Source: Notospermus geniculatus (lineage: Eukaryota > Nemertea > Pilidiophora > Heteronemertea > Lineidae). Taken from it: a DNA stretch of 64,000 nt. Numbering within the stretch: the first letter of the stretch is position 1; each line of letters starts with the position of its first letter. The DNA is taken from the NCBI GenBank assembly GCA_002633025.1, contig NMRB01000899.1, forward strand, positions 85,851 through 149,850. The letters are read 5' to 3'. Both the position numbers and the translations under genes were made by a program. The notes below the pieces were generated by a model. That model saw only the letters and a program-made list of their open reading frames with translations. It was not told the origin of the DNA and ran no database searches. Of the stretch, positions 53,444 to 64,000 are shown piece by piece.

Positions 53444-56400
53444 ATGAATACTGAAGATGTGAAGGCGGAGCCTCCTCCGGAAGCTGTCGGGAATGTCTGG
53501 CACAGCTTCAGCCAGGATACCACTTTCCATGGCGTGCGGTTCGTGACGATGCGGAATTCGGGCCCTCTGAGAAGGTAAGTTGTGGGTAATGCATTTGATC
53601 AAGTCGATTACGTGTACGTACATTCCTGGGACCTTATTCACAAAGCCCCCGGAAATTTAAGGCTGAGAGTGAACAATAGGTTGTTTGCAAATGGACAACA
53701 TTTTACGAGAGCTTCTAGAATAAGTTTGCTGGTCAATAAAGAATACCTTTTAAAACCATTTTTTTTCAGCGATGAATGATTGATGCGGTTTGTTGGATAT
53801 AATGTACTATAATGCACAGACTGTGCATTATAGTACAGAGGGGATGCATACATACTAAAGGGTATCTCTAAGGGGTCTCAAAGGGTGTCTCAATGTTGTA
53901 GACGATAGTACAGAGGGGATGCATACATACTAGGGTGTCTCAAAGGGGTCTCAATGTTGTAGACGAACTTCTGTGGGATATAAGGGTATTTCGTTGTGCG
54001 GCTTATAATGCAATGATAAACGCTGAAGTGTTTGTAAAAATAGGTAACTTGCGATTCCCCCAAAAATACATAAAAAAGAACCGTATGACCTGATGTGCAA
54101 GATATTATGACGAGAAAACGTCAACCCTCCGTCACGATACGCATACATACATACATGTATACTACATGTTACTGTGTAGCAACCTCCTGGTTTTCCCCAC
54201 GCGGGTTGGCCTAGCACTACTCATTCTCAAAAATGCCTTTTTTCTGTTTAATGTAGATTACAAGTTTGGGGGACCCGTTATTTGTTTTCCCATTCAATAT
54301 GCATGTAGGAGTATTTTTCATAAAATGTTTTCGCACTTTAACTTGGGTATTTTGCTGCTACATGTAGTTATTTTCTATCTTATCACAGAACACTATGGGC
54401 CATCGTCATCCTCGCTGCCAGCGGGTATCTTGTGTATCAGATACAGGAGAGAGTCAGATATTTCTTGAAGGAACCCATCACAGTCAACGTTGAGGTTATA
54501 TTCAGTAAAAATTTGAAGTTTCCGTCAGTTGCAATTTGCAACCAAAACCAGTTCAAGTATGTAATCCACATGAGCTACATGTACTTTGTATGTTGTGTAA
54601 ATTACATTAAAAAATCCGCGCAAAATTCAGAGTCATCCAAGTCAGACTCACAAAATATTCAATTCACATAAAGGCGAATGGAATTCTTCGTACTTTTCGT
54701 TTTTAGCTGCCACTAGCCAGTTACGTGGTGATAACGCTGAATAATTCTGTAATTTTAGATTCACTGCAGCAGTTGATAATAATGCAAGTACATATATCAT
54801 GAAACCCATCTTCAACATCGCCGATTCAAAACAAACACTTGAGAAATTCCTGGCACATGAATCAGCAGTTGACGAGATTGGACTCAAAACAGTATCTAAA
54901 GAAAGCTATGACAAGTTCTTTGGACAAACGTGGGACGAGCTGCTGAGGCAGCTGGGACATAGAGCTGACGAAATGATTGCAAAGTAAGGGTCGAGGGAAA
55001 TAAAGAGAATAAAGGGAAATAAAGAAAAGAAAGAGTAAACTTGTCGTATGAGAAAAATACCGGTAAAGAAATAATAGAAATTGTGTCATCACATTTAATT
55101 TGATTTACATGATCAGTTCACCAATGATATCTTGATAGTTTTCATCACAGGAGAAATTTATTGAATATCAATAAAATGTGGCGAACTTCTAAATTTTCCA
55201 GGTGTCGTTTTGGAAAACATGAGTGCACGTTCGAGGACTTTACACCGATAATGACCGATCATGGTCTGTGTTACAAATTCCAAGGACTACGAAAAAACTC
55301 GAGTGAAAATGGACGCGAACTACCGAAGCAAACAGCGGCAGGTAGTATGGGGATTATTCTCTTTTTATCCTGATGGAGTCCAATCAGCACCGGCCAACAT
55401 CCGACGAGAGGCAAAAGAGACTACAGCCTATAACGCTCCCTTAGCTTCATTTTATTATTGACAAACGAAGACGTTGCCAATTTACAGATGGCGTCCACGA
55501 CATGATAAATTCGTACACTCCCGCCACACGCAGAGTGGTGATGAAACTTAAGGCACAGATAGAAAATCAACCTACCCCTGCATTTCCTGATTTTAATGTT
55601 TTTGACTGTCATTCTAGGCTCAGGGGAAGGTCTACACTTGCTGCTAAACGTCGAAAGCTACGAATATTCACCCGGATCCCACCCATCGGAAGGATTCAAA
55701 TTGGTCTTTTTGGACCCTGAGGATGTTCCAATGATTGTGCCCAAAGGAGAAGGAATTGGACCAGGGACGTACACTTTCGTTGCCCTCAAACGTCAAACGG
55801 TGAGTGAATTAAAGGCTGGAACATGAATATGATGAATAGGAATTTCTATTCACTCCAGTGTAATACAGACGTTGTCGATGTACAAACGCTCAGTGAAATG
55901 CACTGTGCAGTGCAAGACTGTGTGTAAAGAACAGCTGCTGCTTTGAAGCGAACACCTGCAGTCTGTTCGATTCGTAAAATGGCGCCTATCATGCATCATA
56001 ATCATTTCTGATGAAATAATCAAACTGACCATGTTGTTTTCTGTCCAGATGATACGGATCAACACCAAAACGACCAAATGCACTGACGGTATGAACTTGA
56101 AGTACTTCGACAATTACACAGACATGGCTTGTCGTGAAGACTGTGAGGCAAGAAAATTCGTCGCGAAGTACGGATGCAGAAAATCATCGAGATGGAAGGA
56201 TGATGATGGTTAGTTACGTAGACGGACATATATTGTTGAAAAAGAAGTCTTCATTTTGTTCACAAATCTGATCAAACGGCCAACGCGATCGACCTCAAAA
56301 TCTCGATACTCCAGTGCAAACATCTAACGTTCGGTGCTCTCTTCGTGGCATCGAGCAATGGTAATGGGATTGGCCTTCGCGATGGGAGTTTCGGGGGGCT

Positions 56401-59400
56401 TTGTGAAAACTCTCTGGTATCTCTCGAGGTACCTTGGATGACTGCCATTAAAATTTCACAGGTTATTATGCGGTGTTCGTTCGTGCACTGTAACTACTAG
56501 GGAGTTTAAGAAATCAAACGATAAACGTTAACTTTACGACAACATTATTTTTCATACTGCGAATTCACCAGATTTTATATTGCATTTTCGGTACAAAAAA
56601 TAACGTTGTCGTAAAGTTAACGTTTACCGTTTGATTTCTTAAACTCCCTATTAATGGATGTTTCTGATTTACCTACATGTTTGCTGTCACCATTTGTAGG
56701 AAATCCCTTGTGCACAGTTGGAAATTTGACGACTGAGATTCATAAAGGTAGGCAGATAAGACGGTAGAAAATCCGGGAAGAATTTTGACTCGCCTCAGTT
56801 AAGGTGTACATGTATTGGCTGAACCCGTTCCCACTCCTCTCGTTACGGTGCGAATGACAGTGAGGTCATATGCGGTATCTTGTGGTAGGCCTATGCAATA
56901 GTTTTGCTGCCCATGTATCGACTAGCTCTCGGCTTCACAGAGGGCATAATATCCAGAAAGGACAATCAGGTTTCAATTCGGCTACAAAGTCGATGTGATC
57001 TACAACAATGTGTACATGTACATGTTGCTTTTTTTCCAGCGGGGAATGATTCAAATGATGACTGTGTCGTCTGCGAACCTCCATGCAAATCTACCAATTA
57101 CGACTCTAGCTTTTCATTCCTGAAATCTTCGAGCAACGACATAGAAAAACTTGACAAGAATTACCTTAAGAAAATAATGGAGGATAAAAAGAGGGCCGAG
57201 GATTATCGCATCAACACGGATGATAAGATTTATGCTGAATATTTCAGAAAAATACGAGAATTCGCAGCTATTTTAACCACATTTGAAAATGTCAGTGGGG
57301 GGAAATTTGAGCAAAAAATGCTTGATCTTCGAGATCGATTGAGATCTGATGGAAAACGATATCAAACGTTTTTCAGCCGCTTTGCAACGTACTTTTACAA
57401 TTTCAAAACGTATTTCGACAATCATTTTCACTTGCCACTATTTAAGGGATTTCCTGATGCTGCATTCGATAGCGATGCTTTGATATCGGCAGTCAATTAC
57501 GCACTTCGGGACAATAAAGAGTATTTAACCACTGCTGAATCCCAAATAGAAGTGCAAATGTACAATCTTAATGATTCACAGGAGACTTTGGAAAATATTT
57601 TCCGCAGTTACGGACGTGGTACACCAATTCTGGGCACCAGAGGAGGCAGTGCTGACCAGGTCTACATGACTCTACCTATAAAGAAGGTAGCAGATGAAAG
57701 GGCAAAGGTTATGAAAGGTTATACGACGGCCGTACGTGATGCTATCAGTGCCTTGAAAGACATGAAGGAAGTATGGCAGGTAGGACAATCACGTGATTAT
57801 GATTATGAATTGCTGGAAGACAGGGAGATATCGTATTATAATAAGATGCTTCATCTTAGTACGTTCAGGAGGAATCTGTTGCAAAATACATTCAGTAAAC
57901 CCTCTGAATACGCCGACGAGAGGCGCGAGGATATGACGGACTTTGGGAAAGAGATTGCCTGGACGGTTGCTGGAATAGCTACTGACATGGATTTTTACCG
58001 CATTACAAATGATCAGTCGGCCGAGGGTATGAGCAAATTTAAGGAATGGTTTGACAGTTGGGATCAGGATGGTGCACTTGTACGGTTTCTGAGCATGAGT
58101 AGAGTTGAGAGCCTCATTAACGAACAACCCGATGCATCTTACAGTATTTATAACATTCGGCGCTACATGGGAGAATCGTTTTCGCTTCTCTCTCGCATTG
58201 AAGCTAATTACAAAGCATTTGAAGACAAGGTTCGTGCAAAAATTGGCGAGTTGGAGAAAACGTTTATTGATCAATTTGAGAAAGAACATCAGGACGCAGC
58301 AAGAGAGATGGTAAAGAGATGGAAAGTTGTACCGTGCCCCCACTGGAACCGCACACAGTGCCTGCTACAGAATTTAACCAGTTCCAAGAAAGATGTAAAA
58401 TCAGTACTGGATGATATTGTCCCAAGATTTGAGAAGTTAATGGCGTTGTTGGATAAATACAAGCAACAGATTGAGCCATCTGCTGCATTTTACAAGTAAG
58501 TGTTTACTGCAGATAGTTGAACTCTACCAAGCCATGTTCACCACAGACCACAACGATTCACATTGCATTTGAGCAGCCGTTCTTGATTCGGCATACCACC
58601 ACCACCTATAGCGACCAGAGTGCCTCCTCCTTTATATTGTTTAACGAGGGATTAGGATAATCATCCTCCAATAACAGGGTCTTGGTCTCGTTGCTGCACA
58701 AAGTTGTGCAAGTGGATGTAGAATAGCGAGGTAAAGACCCCTGCTGGGGAGGATATATGGCTACAGAAACCACGATCATTATACTTAACATTGTCAAGAG
58801 CGTACTATGGGACGACCATTCCTTCCACACCCAGTTCTAGGCAATTTCCAACGAGTTGGTGGTGATGTCAGAAAGCAAGCTGATATAAAATAAACTTGAG
58901 AAAAATCACATTTTTTCGGTGGCCAACGTAATTGTTTGTTTCTTTCAGAGAAAACTTTGCCGAAGTGGACATCTTCTTTGAAGAGATGTCGTACGAAACA
59001 GTCAAGCAGAGTCTGGCTTATGACATCACTGCCTTACTCAGTAAGTATTCAATTGGATGCGCTGTGTAGCCGTCTGTATCCAGTTGTAAAACGCAGGATG
59101 AGTTGGAACATGTTCGATTAACGTACATTACATAGCCCCATTTTGTACACGTATATACATGTACATGGACGGCATCATACAAAGTAGGGCCTACGTGCAC
59201 GTATACATGTCACATACATGCACGAGTATTCATTAAATATTATCGATATATTGCTCATTATTTCATCAAAATGAAGTACCGGTAACGAAAAAGTGCATGA
59301 ATCTTGATATCAGTGTTTAACTTCAGGTGATATTGGTGGTTCCATGGGACTCTTGGTCGGTGGGAGCTGTCTAACTCTTTGTGAAGTGTTGGACACAATT

Positions 59401-59448
59401 GCATTCAGTATGGCGTTTTACTTGCGGCGAAGAAGAAGAGTGGAGTAG
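53444..59448 (+). CDS. Channel gene D: DEG/ENaC-type cation channel subunit with a large extracellular insertion
   Basis: Ten coding exons: 53444-53574, 54389-54556, 54759-54983, 55202-55341, 55618-55799, 56049-56208, 56700-56747, 57040-58495, 58949-59040, 59327-59448. They total 2724 nt and 907 residues. Splice borders and phases are as in A and C. The HG motif is in TTFHGVRF. TM1 is LWAIVILAASGYLVYQI, followed by FPSVAICNQNQFK. Ectodomain cysteines are in KCRFGKHEC, GLCYKF, TKC, MACREDC, LC (exon 7) and DCVVCEPPC. The palm strand is FAEVDIFFEEMSYET and the pore SDIGGSMGLLVGGS, with Gly-Gly-Ser at about 879-881. The tail RRRRRVE is short and basic. The Ser before DIGG aligns with the degenerin position and matches beta-ENaC, not ASIC1. 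The introns are the shortest of the set. It is the closest paralogue of C. Confidence 0.92.
53804..53836. repeat. Near-perfect palindrome followed by an 80-bp direct repeat
   Basis: gtactataatgcacag / ctgtgcattatagtac with almost no loop. The next 130 bp (to about 53965) contain two copies of agaggggatgcatacatact ... aatgttgtagacga. It lies in intron 1 of the coding part of gene D and is absent from gene C. Confidence 0.9.
56498..56650. mobile_element. Foldback element in intron 6 of gene D
   Basis: tagggagtttaagaaatcaa and ttgatttcttaaactcccta, with inner arms gttaactttacgacaac / gttgtcgtaaagttaac. The arms are almost perfect. It ends 49 bp before exon 7. Confidence 0.92.
57040..58495 (+). 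CDS. Gene D coding exon 8: thumb end plus large insertion
   Basis: A single 1456-nt exon (acceptor TTTTTCCAG|CGGGG, donor TACAA|GTAAGT). It begins AGNDSNDDCVVCEPPCKSTNY and then SFSFLK. The insert includes YRINTDDKIYAEYFRKIREF, NIRRYMGESFSLLSR and AFEDKVRAKIGELEKTF, and is helix-like and charged throughout. Two Cys (VVPC, TQC) flank an NRT sequon. It ends PSAAFYK. Conserved landmarks shared by A, C and D are DYRINTD, the F(R/S)KP(S/T) turn after about 300 residues, and (Y/R)YMGESFSLLSR or its counterpart. Confidence 0.9.
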
Positions 59449-59631
59449 GTGGACTGAAGATGCGAAGGCCTGATCCTGATCAACCTAGTTACTACATGTA
59501 TATTTGAAAAGACGCAAAAGAGTTTTGTGAATGTTGGACTTTCTTTGTAAGCCTAAACAGATTCGTGAATGTCCGCGATCCCACTTGGCATATCCCGAGG
59601 ACATTTTGAACAGATGCGAAGGAGAAGGATT

Positions 59632-59798
59632 TAGGAGCTGTCAATCAGTTGACCAATAGGAGTCTCTACGGTCCAATTCAATGCATAGCGGACCCATTAA
59701 CGGTCGATTGAGCACCAATCAGGAGAACTTCATATTGTGTTGGTCCGCTAAAAACTTCGCTGCTGTCTGTGGCGACAAGGCGGCTGGCTGCTCCTATT
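59632..59798. mobile_element. MITE downstream of gene D
   Basis: aggagctgtcaatcagttga ... gcggctggctgctcctat, same family as 27183-27349. Confidence 0.75.
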
Positions 59799-61329
59799 CT
59801 TGGAGACGACGTCTTTTTTCAATTTGTTTTCATTCGCTGTAAATAGGTTTCTGCTTCAACGAGTACATGTACAATGTACTGTACACCCTTAGTCAAAAGT
59901 AAATAGACAGCGACTAAATTCAATATTTCCTAATATAGCAGCGAGGCATAGTTTTTCTTTTTATTTCCATTTATAACAATTGCTTTGGCACCTTTTTAAA
60001 CCAAAATTATCTTGCTCTCCTCTGAACTGATATTTTTGTGAAAATTTGAATTTTCATCAAAAAAATGATTTTTTATTCGTGATTTGTTGGTGATCGCACC
60101 TATGCCATCTTGAAGCACATTTGTTTCTGAGTAGAATCCAGCTTTCGGATCCCATGGATTTGTTGTTGGTTTCAATCATGAAATGAAATGGGTGTCATAG
60201 AACAGAAAATGGTTGGTTGCCATGGCAACTGCTAAGAAGTTAGCCTCCCCCTGTCACACTCAACATGCAGTGCAACATAGCATGAGGTTTCTTGAAGAAA
60301 ACCCTTGAAAACCTGATAGCATTTGGTTGTTAGGTGTTACAATGGAGGAATAACGGTGTTACATAATGACCAAACATCAAAGTTTAGTATCTTTGATGTT
60401 GTTTTGGGGCAAGGTATATGTCACCCAGGTTTCAAAAAGATAGCTCTTACGGTTGCTTCACAATCCCTGATCCGTACAATCACCCGAATACGTTATAGCC
60501 CCTTTCCCACTTCTTATTTTCCACTTTTATTTCTTACTCCTTTACATGTACCAGGACGACATTTATCCTTTTTTTCTAAAGCAAAAACAGGTCTTGTGTG
60601 CTGTTCAAATTGAACGATGCATCGCTCACAAAACGTATAGGTGAACAAGGACACGTCCGAGATTCCCACGTCGAATAAACAGGACAGCCCAATTAATAAT
60701 TCAAATAGCCGCGCAGGTTATTTGTTTGTTCGGAAGTCAATGGCTTCCCTGTGCGGATATCCCATTTTGGCGCAAAAAAATACGGGCTACAGTTCGTTCC
60801 AAAGCTTTGACGCAGCTACAGAATAATAAATGTAAGTGCCATTCCCGTAACTGGTGGAAAATTCGGCGGGCCAAATGCACGAGATACAGATCTTTCCCAA
60901 AAAGATGACGGTGTGACAGGAATCAACGTCCTAGGAACGCATGCAAGTCCGCCAAACAACAGCATGCTATTGAAAGGATATATGTTTGTCTCTCAGTGCC
61001 TTGGCCACCATTCTATATCATACATGTAAACTATGTCATCATTGCTTTATTCATCTCGTTCTTTAAGGTACCGTATCATAAATGTAGAAAAGCTTAAATG
61101 ATTAAATAAATACATAATTCCTCACACGGACTGGAGTTATGTGCAATGACATCCGACTGACTCGGAGCGAGTCTGGTGACTGCATTTTGAACACGCTCTA
61201 GAGGTTTAGTTATACGGGATGACAGTTTAACAAACAGAAACTGAGTTAGATTCTGGAGATGTCCTTGTGACTGCAATTTAATGATCATCCGTTGATCATC
61301 GTCCCTATTAACTGTCGGCGCAATTCAAC

Positions 61330-61435
61330 ATCACTAATTCCATCCTGGAGGAATTATAGTCAGTATAATTCCTCTAAGTTCCACCGTTGTGGGAAAGATC
61401 GAGTGACGGCTGACGTTCGGAATTCTAGCTGGGAG
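61330..61435 (+). other. Predicted 5' non-coding exon of channel gene E
   Basis: gagtgacggctgacgttcgg...ctagctgggag|GTAAGTA aligns with the equivalents upstream of C and D. Read in the frame of the next coding exon, a TAG lies just before the donor, so it cannot supply a start codon. Confidence 0.5.
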
Positions 61436-61544
61436 GTAAGTACAAAGTTGCGTTCGATTTCCCAGATTTCCCAGACGGAAATTCGAAACTTTTTGAACTT
61501 CCAACACAACGAATTCACTCATTCACGGACCTCTTTCTATAGAG

Positions 61545-61661
61545 TATAGAGTTTTCGCAAAGCCCCCGAAACGCCAACGCGACTGAACGTCTATCCTTTT
61601 GTTCGGTGCTCTCTTCACGGTAATGGCGATGGCGTTTCGAGAACTTTACGAAAACTCTCTA
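61545..61661. mobile_element. MITE related to 4143-4275
   Basis: tatagagttttcgcaaagcc ... cgaaaactctcta with the same gttcggtgctctctt centre. Confidence 0.75.
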
Positions 61662-62143
61662 CTGAAGTACCTTTCACAACCGTAGGCCTACTACATGTAG
61701 CAGGCAAAAGAAGGGACCGTTTTAGCCCAGTTTTCTCGATGCAACCGTGGTGATGACCGCGTCGCAGACGAGGATGACGTTTTCATCAGACTTGGTCAAC
61801 ACTTTATTACAAATACCATGATAGGATAATATTTACTGAAACCTGATGTTTGTTTTGAACTGGGATGAATAAATAGTTTAAGGATTTTTTTTCTTTACAC
61901 AGTAAACCTTAATTGCACTTACCTGAGTTTGGTCCCTTGACGCGATTACCAGTGTGTTGTCGTTCAGGGAAGCAACATCACTGCAAACAGAGAATATGTA
62001 CTCAAATTAATGAGATGAACGGAAATACGCGCGTGGCTTTCCTCAAGCTCAGGTAGTACCTAGCCATTCTGAAATGGCAACTGAGTGGGCGGCAAAGAAA
62101 ACGTTTATTTTCCGGCATTCTGTTTGTTACTAGTGTTTGACAC

Positions 62144-62281
62144 ACAAAACGACAGTATAAGTAAAGTCGTCTTCGATATTCGCAAGGCGCATTCTAGAAA
62201 GCGCCCGTTGAATACCCAGGTCGGGGTCGAAAATTTGCGAATATCGGAGACGACTTTAATTAGGCCTATACTGTCATTTTG
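62144..62281. mobile_element. Foldback MITE immediately upstream of the first coding exon of gene E
   Basis: caaaacgacagtata / tatactgtcattttg ends and inner arms aaagtcgtcttcgatattcg / cgaatatcggagacgacttt. It interrupts sequence that is continuous in C and D (actagtgtttg / gcacag) and lies about 45 bp before the acceptor. Confidence 0.85.
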
Positions 62282-62327
62282 TTTGTCGTTTTTTGTGCTC
62301 TATTTTGGACATCAGTGTTGGACACAG

Positions 62328-63493
62328 CTAGGAATAGTGAAGATGTGAAGGCGGAGCCTCTTCCGGAAGCTGTCGGGAATGTCTGGCACAGCTTCAGCCA
62401 GGATACCACTTTCCATGGCGTGCGGTTCGTGACGATGCAGAACTCGGGCGCTCTGAGAAGGTAAAACTGAACAGCGATAACTTGATCAAGTCGATGTACT
62501 GTATCATCGGGCTCAACAGCATCAGTTTTTCCATGCTAAACTTGAACGAGTTGCATAGCAACCTTCGAGATTTAGCAACGCCCTTGAGCTGGTTGGTGCA
62601 GCGCTATACTATCCAAAGTGTTTTCTATTTGATTTAGAAGTTTTGAGTCCAGATGTTTGTTCTACAATTAAGAACCTAACGAACCAACTGAAGCTCATCA
62701 CGTACGACAAACATCCAGACGGACAATGTGTTCGCGCGGAAAGGAGTGTAACAAGTGCTGTTTACAATGCAGTCGTTGTGCATATTCGATATATTAGTGA
62801 GGTTTCGCAAGCGCCCGGTTAGGCCCTACGACGACGTTTATCTATTGTGTGGATATCCAAACAATAGATAAACGTTGTCGTATGGCCTAACCGGGCGCTT
62901 GCGAAACCTCACTATTTAAAGTCCACCATGCAACACCTCTTTGAAATAGGCGGATGTAGATGCCTTTTGAATAGCCTTGTTCTGAGGGTGCTGCACGCCT
63001 ACGAGTGTTGCACTCTTGTCTGTGTGTATAGCCATAATGTCCGTTACCTTCCGGCCAACACCTTTCGGCCCGCTGTGGTTTTGCAATGCAGTATTTTCCT
63101 CACCCTTTTTGTCAACATTGGAACAAGTTTCAGTGTGAAGAGCAGCGCACTGTCAACTAGGTCATGCACATATGTACATGTACAGATGCACATGACACAT
63201 CCAAGAACTAGTATTTAACGTATTTTTGGAGGTGAAGTTTCTTGCACTTCTAATATCGGTATTATTGGACACCAGGGGACATACTGGGCCTACCCGTTCC
63301 TGCTAATTATTCTTTCTTCTCACAGAATATTATGGGCCATCGTCATCCTCGCTGCCAGCGGGTATCTTGTCTACCAGATACAGGAGCGAGTCAGCTACTT
63401 CATGAAGGAGCCCATCACGGTCAACGTTGAGGTCACATTCAGTAAAAATTTGATGTTTCCGTCCGTTGCAATTTGTAACCAGAACCAGTTCAA
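62328..63493 (+). CDS. Channel gene E: first two coding exons of a DEG/ENaC-type subunit, partial, start codon lost
   Basis: 62328-62460 (acceptor GACACAG|CTAGG, donor AGAAG|GTAAAA) carries VGNVWHSFSQ and TTFHGVRF with the HG motif. 63326-63493 carries TM1 (LWAIVILAASGYLVYQI) and FPSVAICNQNQFK, donor TTCAA|GTATGT. The sequence ends before exon 3. Relative to C and D, the bases around the initiator read ctaggaatag in place of ctagtatgaatac, a 3-base loss that removes the ATG. The next in-frame ATG is downstream of the HG motif. It may be a pseudogene, may use another start, or may start in an exon I cannot see. Confidence 0.75.
62797..62912. mobile_element. Foldback element in gene E
   Basis: gtgaggtttcgcaagcgccc and gggcgcttgcgaaacctcac are perfect complements with inner arms gacgacgtttatctattgt / acaatagataaacgttgtc. 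Confidence 0.93.
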
Positions 63494-63567
63494 GTATGTA
63501 ATCCAGAGGGCTAAATTTTATTACTTATATGCAGTAAGAAAATCGGAAGTCAGGCTAAAGCCCGTGT

Positions 63568-63744
63568 CACACTGTGGCGACTTAGGCGGGCGAATCCCCG
63601 CGAACTGGGATGAAAATGGTCCATGGACCATGTACATACCTCTCTCTGTCATTACACTATCATGTCCAAAGGGGTGAGCACATGGTCCATGGATCATTTC
63701 ATTCTAGTTCGCGGGGATTCGCCCGCCTAAGTCGCCACAGTGTG
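63568..63744. mobile_element. Foldback element after the TM1 exon of gene E
   Basis: cacactgtggcgacttaggc and gcctaagtcgccacagtgtg are perfect ends, continuing inward through gggcgaatccccgcgaact. The interior (catgtacatacctctctctg, gggtgagcacatgg) also occurs at 31680-31750. Confidence 0.93.
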
Positions 63745-64000
63745 AAATATACGAAATATTCAGTATATAAACGGCGAAATGTTACTGAACGGTGGGTGAA
63801 TTGAATGTTGTTTTCCTCTGAAGGTCCCGCAGTGCAGTTTGTAGTATTTTTATGTTCATACATGTACCTTTATTGTCTATCTTATGTAATTTCCGGTGAT
63901 CAGATACAGGTACGACTGTTTTTGTCACTGCATTGATAACTGAAGGTCTTGTTCGACAATCTCTTCTCTAAAGACATTTCCTTTTGCACGACGAAATTCG
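63745..64000 (+). other. End of window, intron of gene E
   Basis: No exon 3 equivalent (attcactgc...) is reached before the window ends. Confidence 0.6.

Larger units (their letters stand above)
59449..62327 (+). other. Intergenic D-E and 5' region of gene E
   Basis: No additional gene is recognised. It holds a MITE at 59632-59798, a repeat at 60505-60830 shared with 15195-15230 and 48755-48840, the predicted first exon of E ending at 61435, a MITE at 61545-61661, a block at 61745-62060 also found upstream of C and D (cgaggatgacgttttcatca..., tttggtcccttgacgcgatt), and a MITE at 62144-62281. Confidence 0.5.

Overview
The window looks like nuclear DNA from an animal, most likely a marine invertebrate. 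Genes are split by GT-AG introns, acatgtacatgta-type simple sequence and taggcctac words are everywhere, and short foldback/MITE-like elements, tRNA-derived SINEs and a (CA)n microsatellite are abundant. The species cannot be named from this; a deuterostome such as an echinoderm or lancelet is a guess from repeat flavour. Six isolated 'n' characters (3616, 6893, 10486, 24274, 29396, 41078) look like contig joins, and at least three sit between duplicated ends.

The main content is a head-to-tail, plus-strand array of five related ion-channel genes of the DEG/ENaC (ASIC/epithelial Na+ channel) superfamily, called A to E here. A (non-coding exon ending 8037; CDS 12743-20520), C (32815; 37028-45765) and D (51036; 53444-59448) are complete, each with ten coding exons and identical intron phases (2,2,2,1,0,1,1,2,1). 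Their conceptual lengths are 940, 917 and 907 residues. B (21960; 25481-29749) has the first six and the last coding exon but lacks three, and is still in frame (401 residues). E (61435; 62328-63493) begins at the right edge, leaves the window after two coding exons, and has lost the usual ATG. The N-terminal His-Gly gating motif, TM1, the Cys-rich ectodomain, and the palm strand, pore and Gly-Gly-Ser filter before TM2 are all readable.

The unusual feature is coding exon 8 (1.46-1.50 kb). After the conserved CxxCxPPC segment it carries about 430 extra, charged, probably helical residues where ASICs have a short knuckle helix, before returning to the canonical palm strand. This makes the proteins almost twice ASIC length and predicts a large extracellular domain on the top of the channel. 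I know of no described DEG/ENaC group with this architecture, but could not search.

The left end (2.1-5.4 kb) holds an unrelated small gene: a TATA box, a non-coding first exon, two tandemly duplicated signal-peptide exons, and one exon for a cationic Gly/Arg-rich secreted protein with two IVxSKRSV-like dibasic sites and two CxxC pairs.

The rest is intron and intergenic DNA full of repeats: palindromic minisatellites, many long foldback elements (some nested), a decayed non-LTR retrotransposon, SINEs, and a segmental duplication shared by the upstream regions of C and D. Exon boundaries come from reading frame, splice consensus and comparison of the five copies. Repeat boundaries are by eye and approximate.
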